A stretch of 64,000 nucleotides of DNA from assembly GCF_000186865.1 (NCBI RefSeq), contig NW_008705561.1, forward strand, positions 3,345,096-3,409,095, written 5' to 3'. Source of the DNA: Aureococcus anophagefferens. Its lineage: Eukaryota > Sar > Pelagophyceae > Pelagomonadales > Pelagomonadaceae. Positions 29,516 through 38,386 of the stretch are shown here, one piece after another. The position numbers were made by a program, and so were the translations under genes. The notes beneath the pieces are model-generated. The model searched no databases, was not told the DNA's origin, and saw only the letters and a list, made by a program, of their open reading frames with translations. How positions within the stretch are numbered: the first letter of the stretch is position 1; each line of letters begins with the position of its first letter.

Positions 29516-30003
29516 ACTGCGCTCGTGATTGAGCGCTCGACACACGGCACTTACCCTGCTCCTTGACCTTTTATTAAAGGCAGCCCCAAGGGCAGGCCAA
29601 GACAGCAGCCAGCCGCCGGGGGCCGAGCCAGCCAGCCAGCCAGGGACGTCCAGTCCACGAAACGACCCCTCGCTACAACCTCTACAACGCGCGCCTACGG
29701 CGCGCCGCGCCGTCCTGGGGCGGCTGCAGCGACCGGCTGGCCGCCGGCCACGCGCGTCGGCGCTCGCGCTTCCGTCACCCCCGGCGGGCCACTCCGGGCG
29801 CCTAACTAGATTTTGACATGATTCCCGCGCGAAAATCGCAAGATTTGCACATGCAACGTCTACATTGAAGAAATGGGTGGCTGCCAGCGACCGAGCCAGC
29901 CAGCCAGCCAACATTTACCTTGCGGTCTGCCAAACCGGCTCCCGGTTGAGGATTGTTAAATAGACTGGCCCTAGGCAGCCCGGCCTTCGCCGCGTTCCTG
30001 GTC
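29516..30003. other. intergenic with CCAG microsatellites
   Basis: Divergent spacer between the DUF6817-like gene and the DOT1-like gene. Two (CCAG)n tracts, about 29627-29642 and 29893-29912, lie on the same strand with similar neighbouring words (GCAGCC..AGCC). No gene seen. Confidence 0.4.
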
Positions 30004-31115
30004 ATGTCCGCGCTCGACGCGCCGCCGCCCGCAGCCGCGCCGGCGCCGAGCGCGCCGAAGCACCCGGACCTGCGCGCCGCCATGGCCCGCGTCGAGCTGC
30101 GCAACGAGGCGTCGGCGTCGCCGTCCGACGCCGCGCTCGAGGAGCCGCGCCGCGTCTACGAGGCCATCTTCGGCCGCTGGCCGGCGACGCACGGCAAGAT
30201 CATCTCGAAGCGCGAGCGCGACGCCCGGGGCATGAACGCGTCGAGCCTCGTCTACGGCGAGATCAACTTCGCCTCCTCCGGGGCCGCGAAGGGGCGCGAC
30301 GTTCCCGACTTCGGAGGCTCCGATCTCGGCCGGCGTCCGCTCGCGTCGGCCGACGTTTGGACGAGCGGTCGTCCCTCGGAACGGTCTCGAAGCGTGGATG
30401 TGTTTCCCGTAACGCGCGCGCGCGGAACACTCACGTTGAAGCGACGTTGAATCACTCTTGTGCTGCCCAGGCCTCGTTCGGCGCGGCGCTCCTGAAGATC
30501 AAGGCCGTCTACGGGCGGCCGGGCGTCGGCGCGTCCGGCGACGGTGGCGTCATGCAGGCGCCCGGGTCCGGCGTCTTCTACGACCTGGGCAGCGGCGCGG
30601 GCAAGCCCGCCGTCGCCGCGGCGACGCTCTTCGAGTTCGAGGCGTGCCGGGGCGTCGAGTACCTCGGCGGCCTCGTCCGGGCGTCGCGCGACGCCAAGGC
30701 GGCCTACGAGGAGGTGGGCGTGCCCCTCCTCGCGTCCCTCGGCCGGACGGGGCCCGCCGTCGACTTCTACGAGGCGGACGTCACGGACCTCGGCGCCCAC
30801 GACTGGTCGGGCGGCGACGTCGTCTTCGCCAACTCGACGTGCTTCGACGACGGCATGCTGGCCGCCGTCGCGCGCCGGGCCGCGCGGCTCAAGCGGGGCG
30901 CCTTCTTCATCACCTTCACGAAGAAGCTCCCGAGCGACCACTTCGAGGTCCGCGAGAGCGAGCTCCACCAGATGAGCTGGGGCGGCGCGACGGTGTTCAT
31001 CCAGCAGAAGGTCACGGACCCGGCCGACGAGAGCGACCCGCCGGGCGAGGCGCCCGTGAGCGCGGCCTGGGGGCGGAAGCCCTCCGTCCGGAGCCTCCTC
31101 CTCTCCAAGGAGTGA
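30004..31115 (+). CDS. DOT1-like SAM methyltransferase
   Basis: Protein of 303 aa, exons 30004-30270 and 30471-31115. Resembles the catalytic core of DOT1 histone H3-K79 methyltransferases: SSLVYGEI before the fold (DOT1 has YGE), then FYDLGSGAGKPAVAAATLF (SAM motif I), GVEYLGGLV, FYEADVTDL, and VVFANSTCFDDGM at the motif IV position. There is no extra chromatin-targeting domain, so the substrate is unproven; other small SAM enzymes in this class are possible. The family A introner splits the catalytic domain, and its removal gives INFASFGAALLKIKA. Start at 30004 follows the consensus length; no targeting peptide is seen. Confidence 0.72.
30271..30470 (+). mobile_element. family A introner (200 bp intron), GC-enriched 5' half
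   Basis: Duplications GCCTCCTC/GCCTCGTT (6 of 8). GC donor, CTGCCCAG acceptor. The 5' half has decayed towards GC while the 3' half, with GTTGAAGCGACGTTGAATC-like sequence, is intact. Forward orientation. Confidence 0.88.
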
Positions 31116-31756
31116 CGCGCGCGGTAAAGCCGATCGAGGGAGCGGCGCCGCGCCAGGGGGCCGCGGCGCGGCACGGGCATCGAAGCACGGCATCGGCGCC
31201 GCCACACGCTGCAGTAGGGGCGGACGGTGAAGCTCGGACAGAAGATAATTACCCCAAAAAATCGCCTGGGGTCTCTGTTCACGCCTGAGACGCGTAGGTC
31301 GACTTCCCGGGGGGGTACACCCAAGATTTTTGGCTCGATCGACGTTGGGCCGGGCCCCATGGAACATATAAAAGAAAACGCGGGTGTACCCCCCACGATT
31401 TTCAACATTTTCCAGCCTTGAACGAAATGGGATTCGTCCAGCCCCATAGGAAAAAAAACGAGGCTTCGCGAAGCCATAACTTTACGAAATCCGGATCGAT
31501 TTCCACGAACCCAGACTCTTTGATTATCAGTTAGATGCCCTCTATCCATCGCACTGGGCGGCGCCGCCAAATTCGACGATCTACAATCGGCCGATTTTCA
31601 GTGTCCCCCCCTGCAGAGAGCCGCTCTGCGAGCGACGCCCAGCCGTCGGCCGCCCCGCCGAGAGCCACTGCGCGGACGCGGGCGCCGGCGCGCACCACGA
31701 AGCGGCTCGCCTGCGGCGCGCTCGGCGTCGGATCGAGCGCCGGCGACGTCGTGGAG
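31116..31756. repeat. intergenic, AT-richer, with a 13-bp perfect inverted repeat
   Basis: Arms GGGGGGTACACCC (31310-31322) and GGGTGTACCCCCC (31382-31394) enclose 59 bp containing ACATATAAAAGAAA. The surrounding 31240-31530 is unusually A/T-rich for this genome, with A-runs. It could be a foldback element or a promoter of the V-ATPase gene. An in-frame ATG at 31535 could extend that protein, but the extension is Arg/Ser/Pro-rich and unlike the family. Confidence 0.5.
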
Positions 31757-33088
31757 ATGAGCGTGCCCGAGATCACGCGCGACGTGGCCCTGGGCCAGTA
31801 CGGCGCCATCGACTGGCCGAGCTTCGGCCGCGTGGGCATCCTGAGCGCCGCGGACGTGGCGGCGCTCAAGGCCGCGGAGGACGCGCCCCTGGACTACAGC
31901 CTGGGCGACGGCGCGGCCGCGCGCGCGTACGTCGCCGCGCTCCTCGCCGTCGTCGGCCGCTGCGGCGACGTCGCCGCGCGTCAGTACGCGCTGACGCGCG
32001 TCGAGGACGTGCTCCTCGCCGAGGACTGCGGGTCCCTCGCGGACCGCGTGGCCCACTTTGTGTGCGACGGGGCCCTCGACGCCGCGCCGTTCCTCTGCGC
32101 GCTCGAGCGCGCGGACGACGCCTACTGCGCGCGCGTCGCCGCGTCGTCGCTCGCGACGCTGCTCACGGTCGTCGAGGACGCCGACGGCGACGCCTTCGTG
32201 GCCTGGCTCTGCGAGCAGCTCGCGAGCTCGCGCGGCGAGCGGAGCCACGTCCGCGCGGCCGTGCCCGCGCTGACGATCCTGCTCCGCGTCGCGCGCGCGC
32301 GCACGGCCTTCGCGGCCCACGGCGGCGTCGGCTACGTGACCAAGCTGCTCAAGAAGCCGGGGCACGACAGCGCGAACGCGCAGCTCCTCTACGAGCTCAC
32401 GTTCTGCCTCTGGGCGCTGTCGTTCGGCGGCGGCGACGTGTCGGCCGACTTCCTCCAGTGCGGGTCCGTGGCCGTGCTCTGCGACCAGGTCTGCGCCGCG
32501 CCGCGGGAGAAGGTCGTGCGCGTGTCCCTCGCGACGCTGCGGAATTTGGCCGACGCCGCAAAGGACGGCGAGCCGGGCGACGGCGACGCCGGCGGCGCGG
32601 CCGCCGCGATGATCAAGTGCGGCCTCGTCAAGACGCTCAAGCTGCTCAAGGACAAGAAGTGGGCGGACCCGGACGTCGCCGACGACGTCGATGCGCTCCA
32701 CAAGCGCCTCCTGGCCAACTACCGCGAGCTCACGACGCTCGAGCGCTACGCGGCCGAGGTCCGGTCCGGCGATTTGGCGTGGGGCCTCGTGCACACGGAC
32801 AAGTTCTGGCGCGAGAACGCGCGGGCCGCCGAGGCCGACGACTTCGCGCTCATCAAGCTCCTCGTCCAGCTCCTCGACGGCGACCGCGACCCGACGGTCG
32901 TGTCCATCGCGTGCTACGACGTCGGCGAGTTCGTCCGCTTCTACCCGAACGGCAAGGCCGTCGTCAAGCACCTCGGCGCCAAGGACAAGATCATGGCGCT
33001 CATCGACCACGAGGACCCGGAGATCCAGCGCCACGCGCTCCAGTGCGTCTCCAAGATCCTCGTCACGAACTGGGAGTTCTGCAACTAG
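31757..33088 (+). CDS. V-type proton ATPase subunit H
   Basis: A 443-aa armadillo/HEAT-repeat protein without introns. Subunit H sits between the V1 and V0 sectors and is needed for ATP-driven proton pumping; it silences free V1. The C-terminal domain is the clearest: LVHTDKFWRENARAAE, LIKLLVQLLDGDRDPTVVSI, ACYDVGEFVRFYPNGKAVV and LIDHEDPEIQRHALQCVSKI, all hallmark segments. The N-terminal superhelix contains LYELTFCLWALSF and SLATLRNLAD. Length fits the family (about 440-480 aa) when starting at ATG 31757. The upstream in-frame ATG 31535 would add 74 basic residues and is less likely. Confidence 0.92.
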   Translation: MSVPEITRDVALGQYGAIDWPSFGRVGILSAADVAALKAAEDAPLDYSLGDGAAARAYVAALLAVVGRCGDVAARQYALTRVEDVLLAEDCGSLADRVAHFVCDGALDAAPFLCALERADDAYCARVAASSLATLLTVVEDADGDAFVAWLCEQLASSRGERSHVRAAVPALTILLRVARARTAFAAHGGVGYVTKLLKKPGHDSANAQLLYELTFCLWALSFGGGDVSADFLQCGSVAVLCDQVCAAPREKVVRVSLATLRNLADAAKDGEPGDGDAGGAAAAMIKCGLVKTLKLLKDKKWADPDVADDVDALHKRLLANYRELTTLERYAAEVRSGDLAWGLVHTDKFWRENARAAEADDFALIKLLVQLLDGDRDPTVVSIACYDVGEFVRFYPNGKAVVKHLGAKDKIMALIDHEDPEIQRHALQCVSKILVTNWEFCN

Positions 33089-33354
33089 GCGCGCCCGCCG
33101 GGTCGCGCGCCGCGCGCCGCGCGGGCCCCGCGCGCCCCGCTTCGACCCGTCGTGCGGCGCGCCTTCTAGGACGCGGGCTCCGTCGCGGCCGGCGCGGCCG
33201 GGCCCGGGGTCGTCCACGGACTGGTCGGTCGTGTGCGAGGTGTGCGAGAGCCTTGCGAGGCGAAGTGCGAGGCGCATTGCGCAAGGCTTGCGCACGGAGG
33301 CAGGCCCTGCAGGCTGCACAGCGCAACACCGGGGCCGCAGATCGCATCGCAGCC

Positions 33355-34157
33355 CCCGCCGGGCTAAAAACTAAAAAAAGCAACTCGACCGATTCCTCGA
33401 AAAAGCAACTCAAACAATCAGGCTGCGAGCAGCCCTTTTGCAGCGTCGATGGACGAAGTTCTCGTCTTCTCCAGCCCGTAGCTCGACGCAGGCGCAGAGT
33501 TGCGCAACGATCCCCGCGGCTGCGAGGACCGGAACCCTGTCGCGGACACATTCCCCGCGGGATGTCACTCCCGAGGATTGCGTCGCATCGCGCGCGGGGC
33601 GTCCCAAGGGGTCGGAAGAGGGTTTTCGGCGTCCCCCGCACCCTTTTCGACCGTGTTCGAGCGCACGGAGCATCGGGAATCGTTCGTCTATGTACCGCGG
33701 GCGTCCCATTTGATCCGCTCGGCCATCGACGTCGAAAACATCGACCGCCAACTCGCGCATAGAAACGTGGCGCGGCAGCCCGAGCGGCCCCCACGTCCAG
33801 AAACGCGGTCTGGGCCGACACCACCGCCCGAGCCCCGTCCCCAGTATGTGTCCGGTGGGATCGAGTACATCTCCAGCGGTGGAGGGCCACCCCGCGGTGC
33901 CGATCTCGGCCGTTTCGTCGTCCCCATGGAGGCCCGGAACGCCGACTTCACGGCGTCGGCCGCTGCAGTAGGAAATGTGCTGAATCCGCCTCAATGGCCC
34001 GAAGAACCCGTCCCACGCAATCACCTACTGCAGAGAGACACCTTCACCACTGCGGACTCGGCCACGCTCGGAGCGCGTCCATCGCGTGTAATTGCTTCAA
34101 TAATCGCAACGATGCAGCTCCTGAGGTGTTGCTTTTGATAGTTTTTAGCCCGGCGGG
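33355..34157. mobile_element. 803-bp TIR-bounded element without a recognisable gene
   Basis: The 30-bp end arms (33355-33384 and 34128-34157) are inverted copies matching 28 of 30 bases, with core GCCGGGCTAAAAACTA and AAAAGCAAC. Internal sequence is less GC-rich than the genome and includes CTGCAG words. ATCGCAGC occurs just outside the left arm (33346-33353) and 9 bp beyond the right arm (34167-34174), a possible imperfect target duplication. Open frames inside run through the arms and show no known domain, so a non-autonomous DNA transposon is the best reading. Confidence 0.65.
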
Positions 34158-34533
34158 CGCCAACTGATCGCAGCTCGAGTCAAAGCCATCCGAAGAGTGG
34201 GCATAGCTGTTGTCGCGACTGCCGCTGCTCGCACCCGACGCCTTGCGACCGACTAGGAGACGGCGCGCGCCCGCGTCCTGCGCGCCGCTGCGCAAACGAT
34301 TTCAAACTTCGACTCGAACGGTCGCCGGCCTCCGACTTTCGACTCAAAGTTTGAGTCCACTTGCGGCGAGCGCGCGCGAGGCTACCGACGCCCGCACACC
34401 TCGCCGTCGTGACCAGAACGAGCATCGCGCGCGCGACGACACGTTCCACGCTCGAACGGGCATCGCGCGCGCGACGACACGTCCCGCGCTCCCGGTGCGT
34501 CACGCGCGCCGATCCGCAGGCGGCGCGCCCGAC

Positions 34534-34764
34534 ATGTCGGCGTTCCCGTTCTCCGGGACCGCGTCGGACCTGCTGAAGATGTACGGCGTCCAGCCCCCCG
34601 AGCGGCAGGCGCAGACGTCGCTCGACAAGGCCCAGGCCGCGAAGCGGAAGATGGCCGCCTGCGAGCGCGCGGACTGCACGAAGACGAAGTGCAGCGGCGT
34701 CAAGTGCAAGACGACCGCGTCGAAGAAGCAGCCCATGAAGAAGGCCGCCAAGAAGGCGAGATAG
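34534..34764 (+). CDS. small basic cysteine protein (C-x4 repeat)
   Basis: A 76-aa ORF, ATG at 34534. A soluble N-terminal helix-like half (SGTASDLLKMYGVQPPERQA, LDKAQAAKRK) precedes CERADCTKTKCSGVKC, in which four cysteines are spaced exactly five residues apart. The C-terminus is lysine-rich (KKQPMKKAAKKAR). Function unknown; metal binding or nucleic-acid binding is a guess. The codon pattern (G/C third positions) matches the neighbouring genes, which supports it being real. Confidence 0.5.
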   Translation: MSAFPFSGTASDLLKMYGVQPPERQAQTSLDKAQAAKRKMAACERADCTKTKCSGVKCKTTASKKQPMKKAAKKAR

Positions 34765-34997
34765 GCGCGGCGGAGAGACCAGGCCTCTCCCTAACCATAC
34801 GTGTCTGTGGGGCGGCGCGCGCGCGCTCGGGGAGGAATGTCGACGCGCGCGGCCCGGGGCGCGCGCGCCGCGAATCGCACACGCCGCGTCGACGGCGCGC
34901 GCACCCGCACCACGGGCTCGGCGGGATGCCGGGACCAGCTTTCGCGCTGATCGAGTCTTCAACGACGCATTCAAGAAGGGAAGAGAGCGGTGTCAGT

Positions 34998-35309
34998 ATG
35001 CGCGCCACCACAGCCTGCATCTATGGCCTCTTGGTCGCTTTCGCGCAGGCGCTGCGCGCGCCGGCGCCCGGCGCGTCGGTGCGCCTCGGCGCGCGCCGCA
35101 GCGCGCCGCGTTTCGGCGCGCGCCGCGTCGCCCTCGGCGCCTACGCGGCGCCGGCGCCGGAGCTGGCCCTGCCCGGCGACACGCTCGAGACGCTGCCGGG
35201 CCACGTGGCCGCCGCGGGCGGCTGCGCGGCCCTGACCCTGGCCTGCGTGGCGCGCGGACGCCGCGATGCTCCCCGCGGGCGCCGCGGCCGCGTCGCTCGC
35301 GTTCGGGCT
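34998..35309 (+). CDS. N-terminal part of a plastid/secretory protein, cut by a gap
   Basis: From ATG 34998: a hydrophobic signal (MRATTACIYGLLVAFAQALR) then a basic, Ala/Arg-rich stretch, the usual bipartite plastid presequence of this lineage. After that ELALPGDTLETLPGHVAAAG and a hydrophobic segment (CAALTLACVA). The reading frame near the gap is uncertain because a second frame (AGAAAASLAFG) looks equally plausible. The rest is missing in the 50-N gap. No family recognised. Confidence 0.45.
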
Positions 35310-35359
35310 NNNNNNNNNNNNNNNNNNNNNNNNNNNNNNNNNNNNNNNNNNNNNNNNNN
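35310..35359. other. assembly gap (50 N)
   Basis: Run of exactly 50 undetermined bases, a conventional placeholder for unknown length. Two gene starts point into it from both sides. Confidence 0.99.
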
Positions 35360-35413
35360 CGCGAACGCCGCCGCCGCCGCCGACGCGAGGAGCAGCAGCG
35401 ACGCCGGCGCCAT
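35360..35413 (-). CDS. signal-peptide fragment of a gene lost in the gap
   Basis: The minus strand from ATG 35413 reads MAPASLLLLASAAAAAFA and then enters the gap. It is a clear signal peptide, with AAFA compatible with a plastid cleavage site. Nothing of the mature protein is present. Confidence 0.4.
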
Positions 35414-35564
35414 GCTATCGGACCAAGGGGGCTGCCATCGATCGATGAAAATTATTTTGGGCGTGCGAATCGAGGGGGGGGGTCTTTTTGCGACGCGTAC
35501 GCGCGCCTAGCAGGAGGAGACCGCGGTGGCCATCGAGCGCGAGCAGAAGAAGGCGCGGCACCAG

Positions 35565-35618
35565 CAGATCAGAGTGAGACTGCGTTACGGGTATCCTAGG
35601 CGTATCCTGGCTCCTCTG
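35565..35618. repeat. 54-bp dispersed repeat, copy 2
   Basis: Identical to 9490-9543. Left flank here reads like coding sequence (EREQKKARHQQ); the right flank is GC-rich and leads to the copia-like frame on the minus strand. Confidence 0.7.
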
Positions 35619-35839
35619 CTCCCCCGCCGCGGCCGGAAAGGCGGAGCGGGGACTGCGAAGCCAGGCCGGGGAATGAGAGTGTGCACGCCGCAGCGTGCAG
35701 GGAGGTGGGCGGGTGCCACGGCACCGCGCCGGGGAGGTGCGGCGTGCCCTGCGGGCACGCCGTGTTGAGCCTGAAGAGCGGGAACCGGCGTAGAACCCCG
35801 CAGGGTTGTCGCTGTTCCGGGCGTAGGGAGGAGGACCGC

Positions 35840-36136
35840 CGGCGGGTTCTGGGTCCGCGACTTGCGCGCGGACCCGCTCTTGACCATGCGAGAGATCTTG
35901 CAGACGGCGCAGTCGACGGTACCGTCGACTTTGATGCGCAGCCCCTTGACCGTGTCGCGGAAGCGGTCCTGGGCCGGGTGCCCAATCGCAGCGTGGACGA
36001 CGTTCGCGTCCCGGCCGAGGCCGCGCGCCATCAACGACAGCATCGTCGTCCCGTCCGCGCCGAACCCGCCCTTGAGGTGGAAGTTCACTGTTTTCACCGC
36101 ACTCACGACGGTGTGCATGACGACCTCGCAGGCCAA
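35840..36136 (-). mobile_element. Ty1/copia gag-pre-integrase fragment
   Basis: The minus strand reads AAIGHPAQDRFRDTVKGLRI, then KVDGTVDCAVCKISRMVKSG. The H-to-CxxC spacing and the K-S-R tail match the GAG-pre-integrase zinc motif that precedes copia integrase. Upstream, FHLKGGFGADGTTMLSLMAR is the end of the same frame. No LTR, protease or RT visible, so this is a fragment. Together with 9065-9244 it suggests one copia family broken into pieces. Confidence 0.6.
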
Positions 36137-36154
36137 CCCCTCGGGGAAGCCGCG

Positions 36155-36639
36155 CTAAACACTTACTAATCGACGGACCAAGTTGCAGTGAAATGTATCG
36201 CTCGGCTGAAACGTCGTCTTTCGCTCGGGACGATGTGGTTGGCCGGCGGCGCGGGGCTGCGTCCGGGGTTCGGGGGGCGCGAACATGCTACTCCCTCGCG
36301 GCTGCCGGCCGGAATCGGGGCGACGAGAGCGGGGTCCGCTTGGAGTAGCATGTTCGAGCACCCAGAACCTCGCCGCGGGGACCGCCTTGCGCGCGAGGGA
36401 GAGAGAGGGGAAAATGATCTCAGCTTCTGCGTGTTCCCGAGACGAGCGGGCTGAAGTTTTGGAATGCCCGACCCCGGATTCCCACTGCGAAGTGTGCTCA
36501 GTTTCTCTCCCCCTGGCCTGGAACATGCCAAACCCAGCATCAGAGATCGTGCGACCATCATGCGACGACGTCCAACCACTTCGAAAGTGGTTCAACAAGT
36601 TAAAGTTGCGTTCCGGCCGACGATTAGTAAGTGCTAAAG
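36155..36639. mobile_element. MITE-like element with nested foldback
   Basis: Ends are inverted: CACTTACTAATCG at 36160-36172 and CGATTAGTAAGTG at 36621-36633, with partial similarity beyond (CTAAA.../...CTAAAG). Inside, GAACATGCTACTCC (36281-36294) and GGAGTAGCATGTTC (36342-36355) form a perfect 14-bp inverted repeat around 47 bp. No transposase or other gene. It separates the copia fragment from FtsZ. Confidence 0.6.
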
Positions 36640-36773
36640 GACAACTTGTTGAACGCGTCTAACTCGTTAAACCCGGCGAGTCACATTGCTAAATGGTCAC
36701 CTCCCCCCCCCCCCCGCGCCCCGGGAAGGTGCTTGGAGTCTTACGAGCCCCCGCCGCGGCGCGGCGGGGGCTC

Positions 36774-37976
36774 CTACTTTCGGCGGAGGAAGCCCGGCAT
36801 CCCCCTCCGCCCGGGCGGCTCGCCGCCGCCGGGGGCCGGCGGCGGCGCCTTGGGCAGGAGCGGCTTGATGTCGACGGGCGCCTTGACGACGCGCTGGACG
36901 AAGGTCGACGCGATGCCCGTCGCGAGCACCGTGATGCTCAGCTCGTCCTCCATGCCGTCCTGGACGAGCGCGCCGAAGATGATGTTCGCGTCGGCGTCGA
37001 CGTTCTCGTAGATGATCTGCGCCGCGCGGTCCACCTCCGCGAGGGTCATCGTCGGCCCGCCGATGATGTTGAAGACGATGCCCTTGGCGTTGAGCACGGG
37101 CACCTCGAGGAGCGGGCTCGAGATGGCCGCGACGGCCGCGTCCTCGGCGCGCGTCGGCCCCCGGCCCGTGCCGATGCCGATGAGCGCCGCGCCCGCGTCC
37201 TTCATGACGGCGCGCACGTCGGCGAAGTCGACGTTGATGAGGCCCGGCTTCACGATGATCTCGGAGATGCCCACGATGCCCTGGCGGAGCACGTCGTCCG
37301 CGACGAGGAACGCGTCCGCGAGCGGCGCGTTCGCGGGCACGATGCTCAGCAGCTTGTCGTTGGACACGACGATGAGCGTGTCCACCTCGCCCTCGAGCCG
37401 CTCGATGGCCTCGATGGCCTGGCGCGACCGCTTGCGGCCCTCGAAGCCGAAGGGCTTCGTGACGACGCCGACGGTGAGCGCGCCGCGGCCCCGCGCCGCG
37501 TTCGCGACGACCGCCGCGGCCCCGCTGCCCGTGCCGCCGCCCATGCCCGCCGTGATGAAGACGAGGTCCGCGCCCGCCACCATGGCCTCGATGTCGTCGC
37601 GCGACTCGTCCGCGGCCGCGCGCCCGACGCTCGGCTCGCCGCCCGCGCCCAACCCGCGCGTGAGCACCTTGCCGATGTGCAGGCCCGACGTGCCGCGCCG
37701 CGTGCCCGCCAGCGCCTGGGCGTCCGTGTTCACGACCCAGAACTCGACGCCCCGGATGCTCGACTCGACCATGCGGTTCACGGCGTTGGAGCCGCCGCCG
37801 CCGACGCCGATGACCTTGATGCTGCAGGGGCGCAGCTCCGGCGCGAGGCCGCCCAGGGCCATGGTCGGCGGCCCCGTTCGTCGCGGCGCGCGCCGGGCGG
37901 CGCGGCGCGGCGCCTTTTTTTGCAGGGCCGCCGCGGCGGCGGCGAGCGCCAGGAAGGCGGCTTGGGCGCGCGCCAT
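36774..37976 (-). CDS. ftsZ: plastid-targeted FtsZ division GTPase
   Basis: 400-aa tubulin-like GTPase forming the stromal division ring. The N-terminal ~50 residues (MARAQAAFLALAAAAAALQK then Arg-rich) form a presequence. The core starts IKVIGVGGGGSNAVNRM; the GTP-binding signature GGGTGSGAA is in ITAGMGGGTGSGAAAVVA; the T7 loop NVDFADVRAVM supplies the catalytic aspartates; FNIIGGPTMTLAEVDRAA and IIFGALVQDGMEDELSITV complete the C-terminal domain. The tail ends RRGMPGFLRRK and lacks a clear MinC/ZipA-type acidic core. Intronless. A GC-rich hairpin (CCCCCGCCGCGG... at 36749-36771) abuts the stop codon. Confidence 0.94.
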   Translation of the reverse strand: MARAQAAFLALAAAAAALQKKAPRRAARRAPRRTGPPTMALGGLAPELRPCSIKVIGVGGGGSNAVNRMVESSIRGVEFWVVNTDAQALAGTRRGTSGLHIGKVLTRGLGAGGEPSVGRAAADESRDDIEAMVAGADLVFITAGMGGGTGSGAAAVVANAARGRGALTVGVVTKPFGFEGRKRSRQAIEAIERLEGEVDTLIVVSNDKLLSIVPANAPLADAFLVADDVLRQGIVGISEIIVKPGLINVDFADVRAVMKDAGAALIGIGTGRGPTRAEDAAVAAISSPLLEVPVLNAKGIVFNIIGGPTMTLAEVDRAAQIIYENVDADANIIFGALVQDGMEDELSITVLATGIASTFVQRVVKAPVDIKPLLPKAPPPAPGGGEPPGRRGMPGFLRRK

Positions 37977-38386
37977 GCCTCTCGCCTAGGCGCCTGTTGC
38001 AGTCGAGCGGAATTTGAGCAAAACTTCCACAGGCGAGCGGCTGGGTTTACCGTCGCCGTGGCGCCGGCGGCACCCCTACGTGCGCGGCGGCGTGATCAGA
38101 AGGGCGCAGCCTAGGTCGGGACGCGCGTGCGTTCCCGAGAGAGGCGCCCAGGTCGTTTGGGACGCGAGATGGGCTGCCTTCCTAGGCGTAGAGGGAGGCA
38201 GCGTCGGCGGAATCACTCGGTGGCCCGACGGGTGGCCCGCGGCGCCAGCGGAACTCGGGCCGCAGTGCAGCTTCGCGGCGCCCGGCTGCTCTCCTCGCAG
38301 GCCGCCATCAGCCAATCGCTGCGGAGGTTGGGTCGATTTCTCCAGTGGCGATGGCTCCTGGCCATCGACGAGGGTCGGCGACGACG

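Noticed and set aside
31535..31756. V-ATPase H start at ATG 31535
   Set aside because: It would add 74 Arg/Ser/Pro-rich residues to a family of stable length; 31757 gives 443 aa as expected.
33410..34138. Plus and minus open frames inside the TIR-bounded element as a transposase
   Set aside because: No DDE, helicase or zinc motifs, low-complexity Arg/Pro content, and the plus frame reads into the element's own arm.
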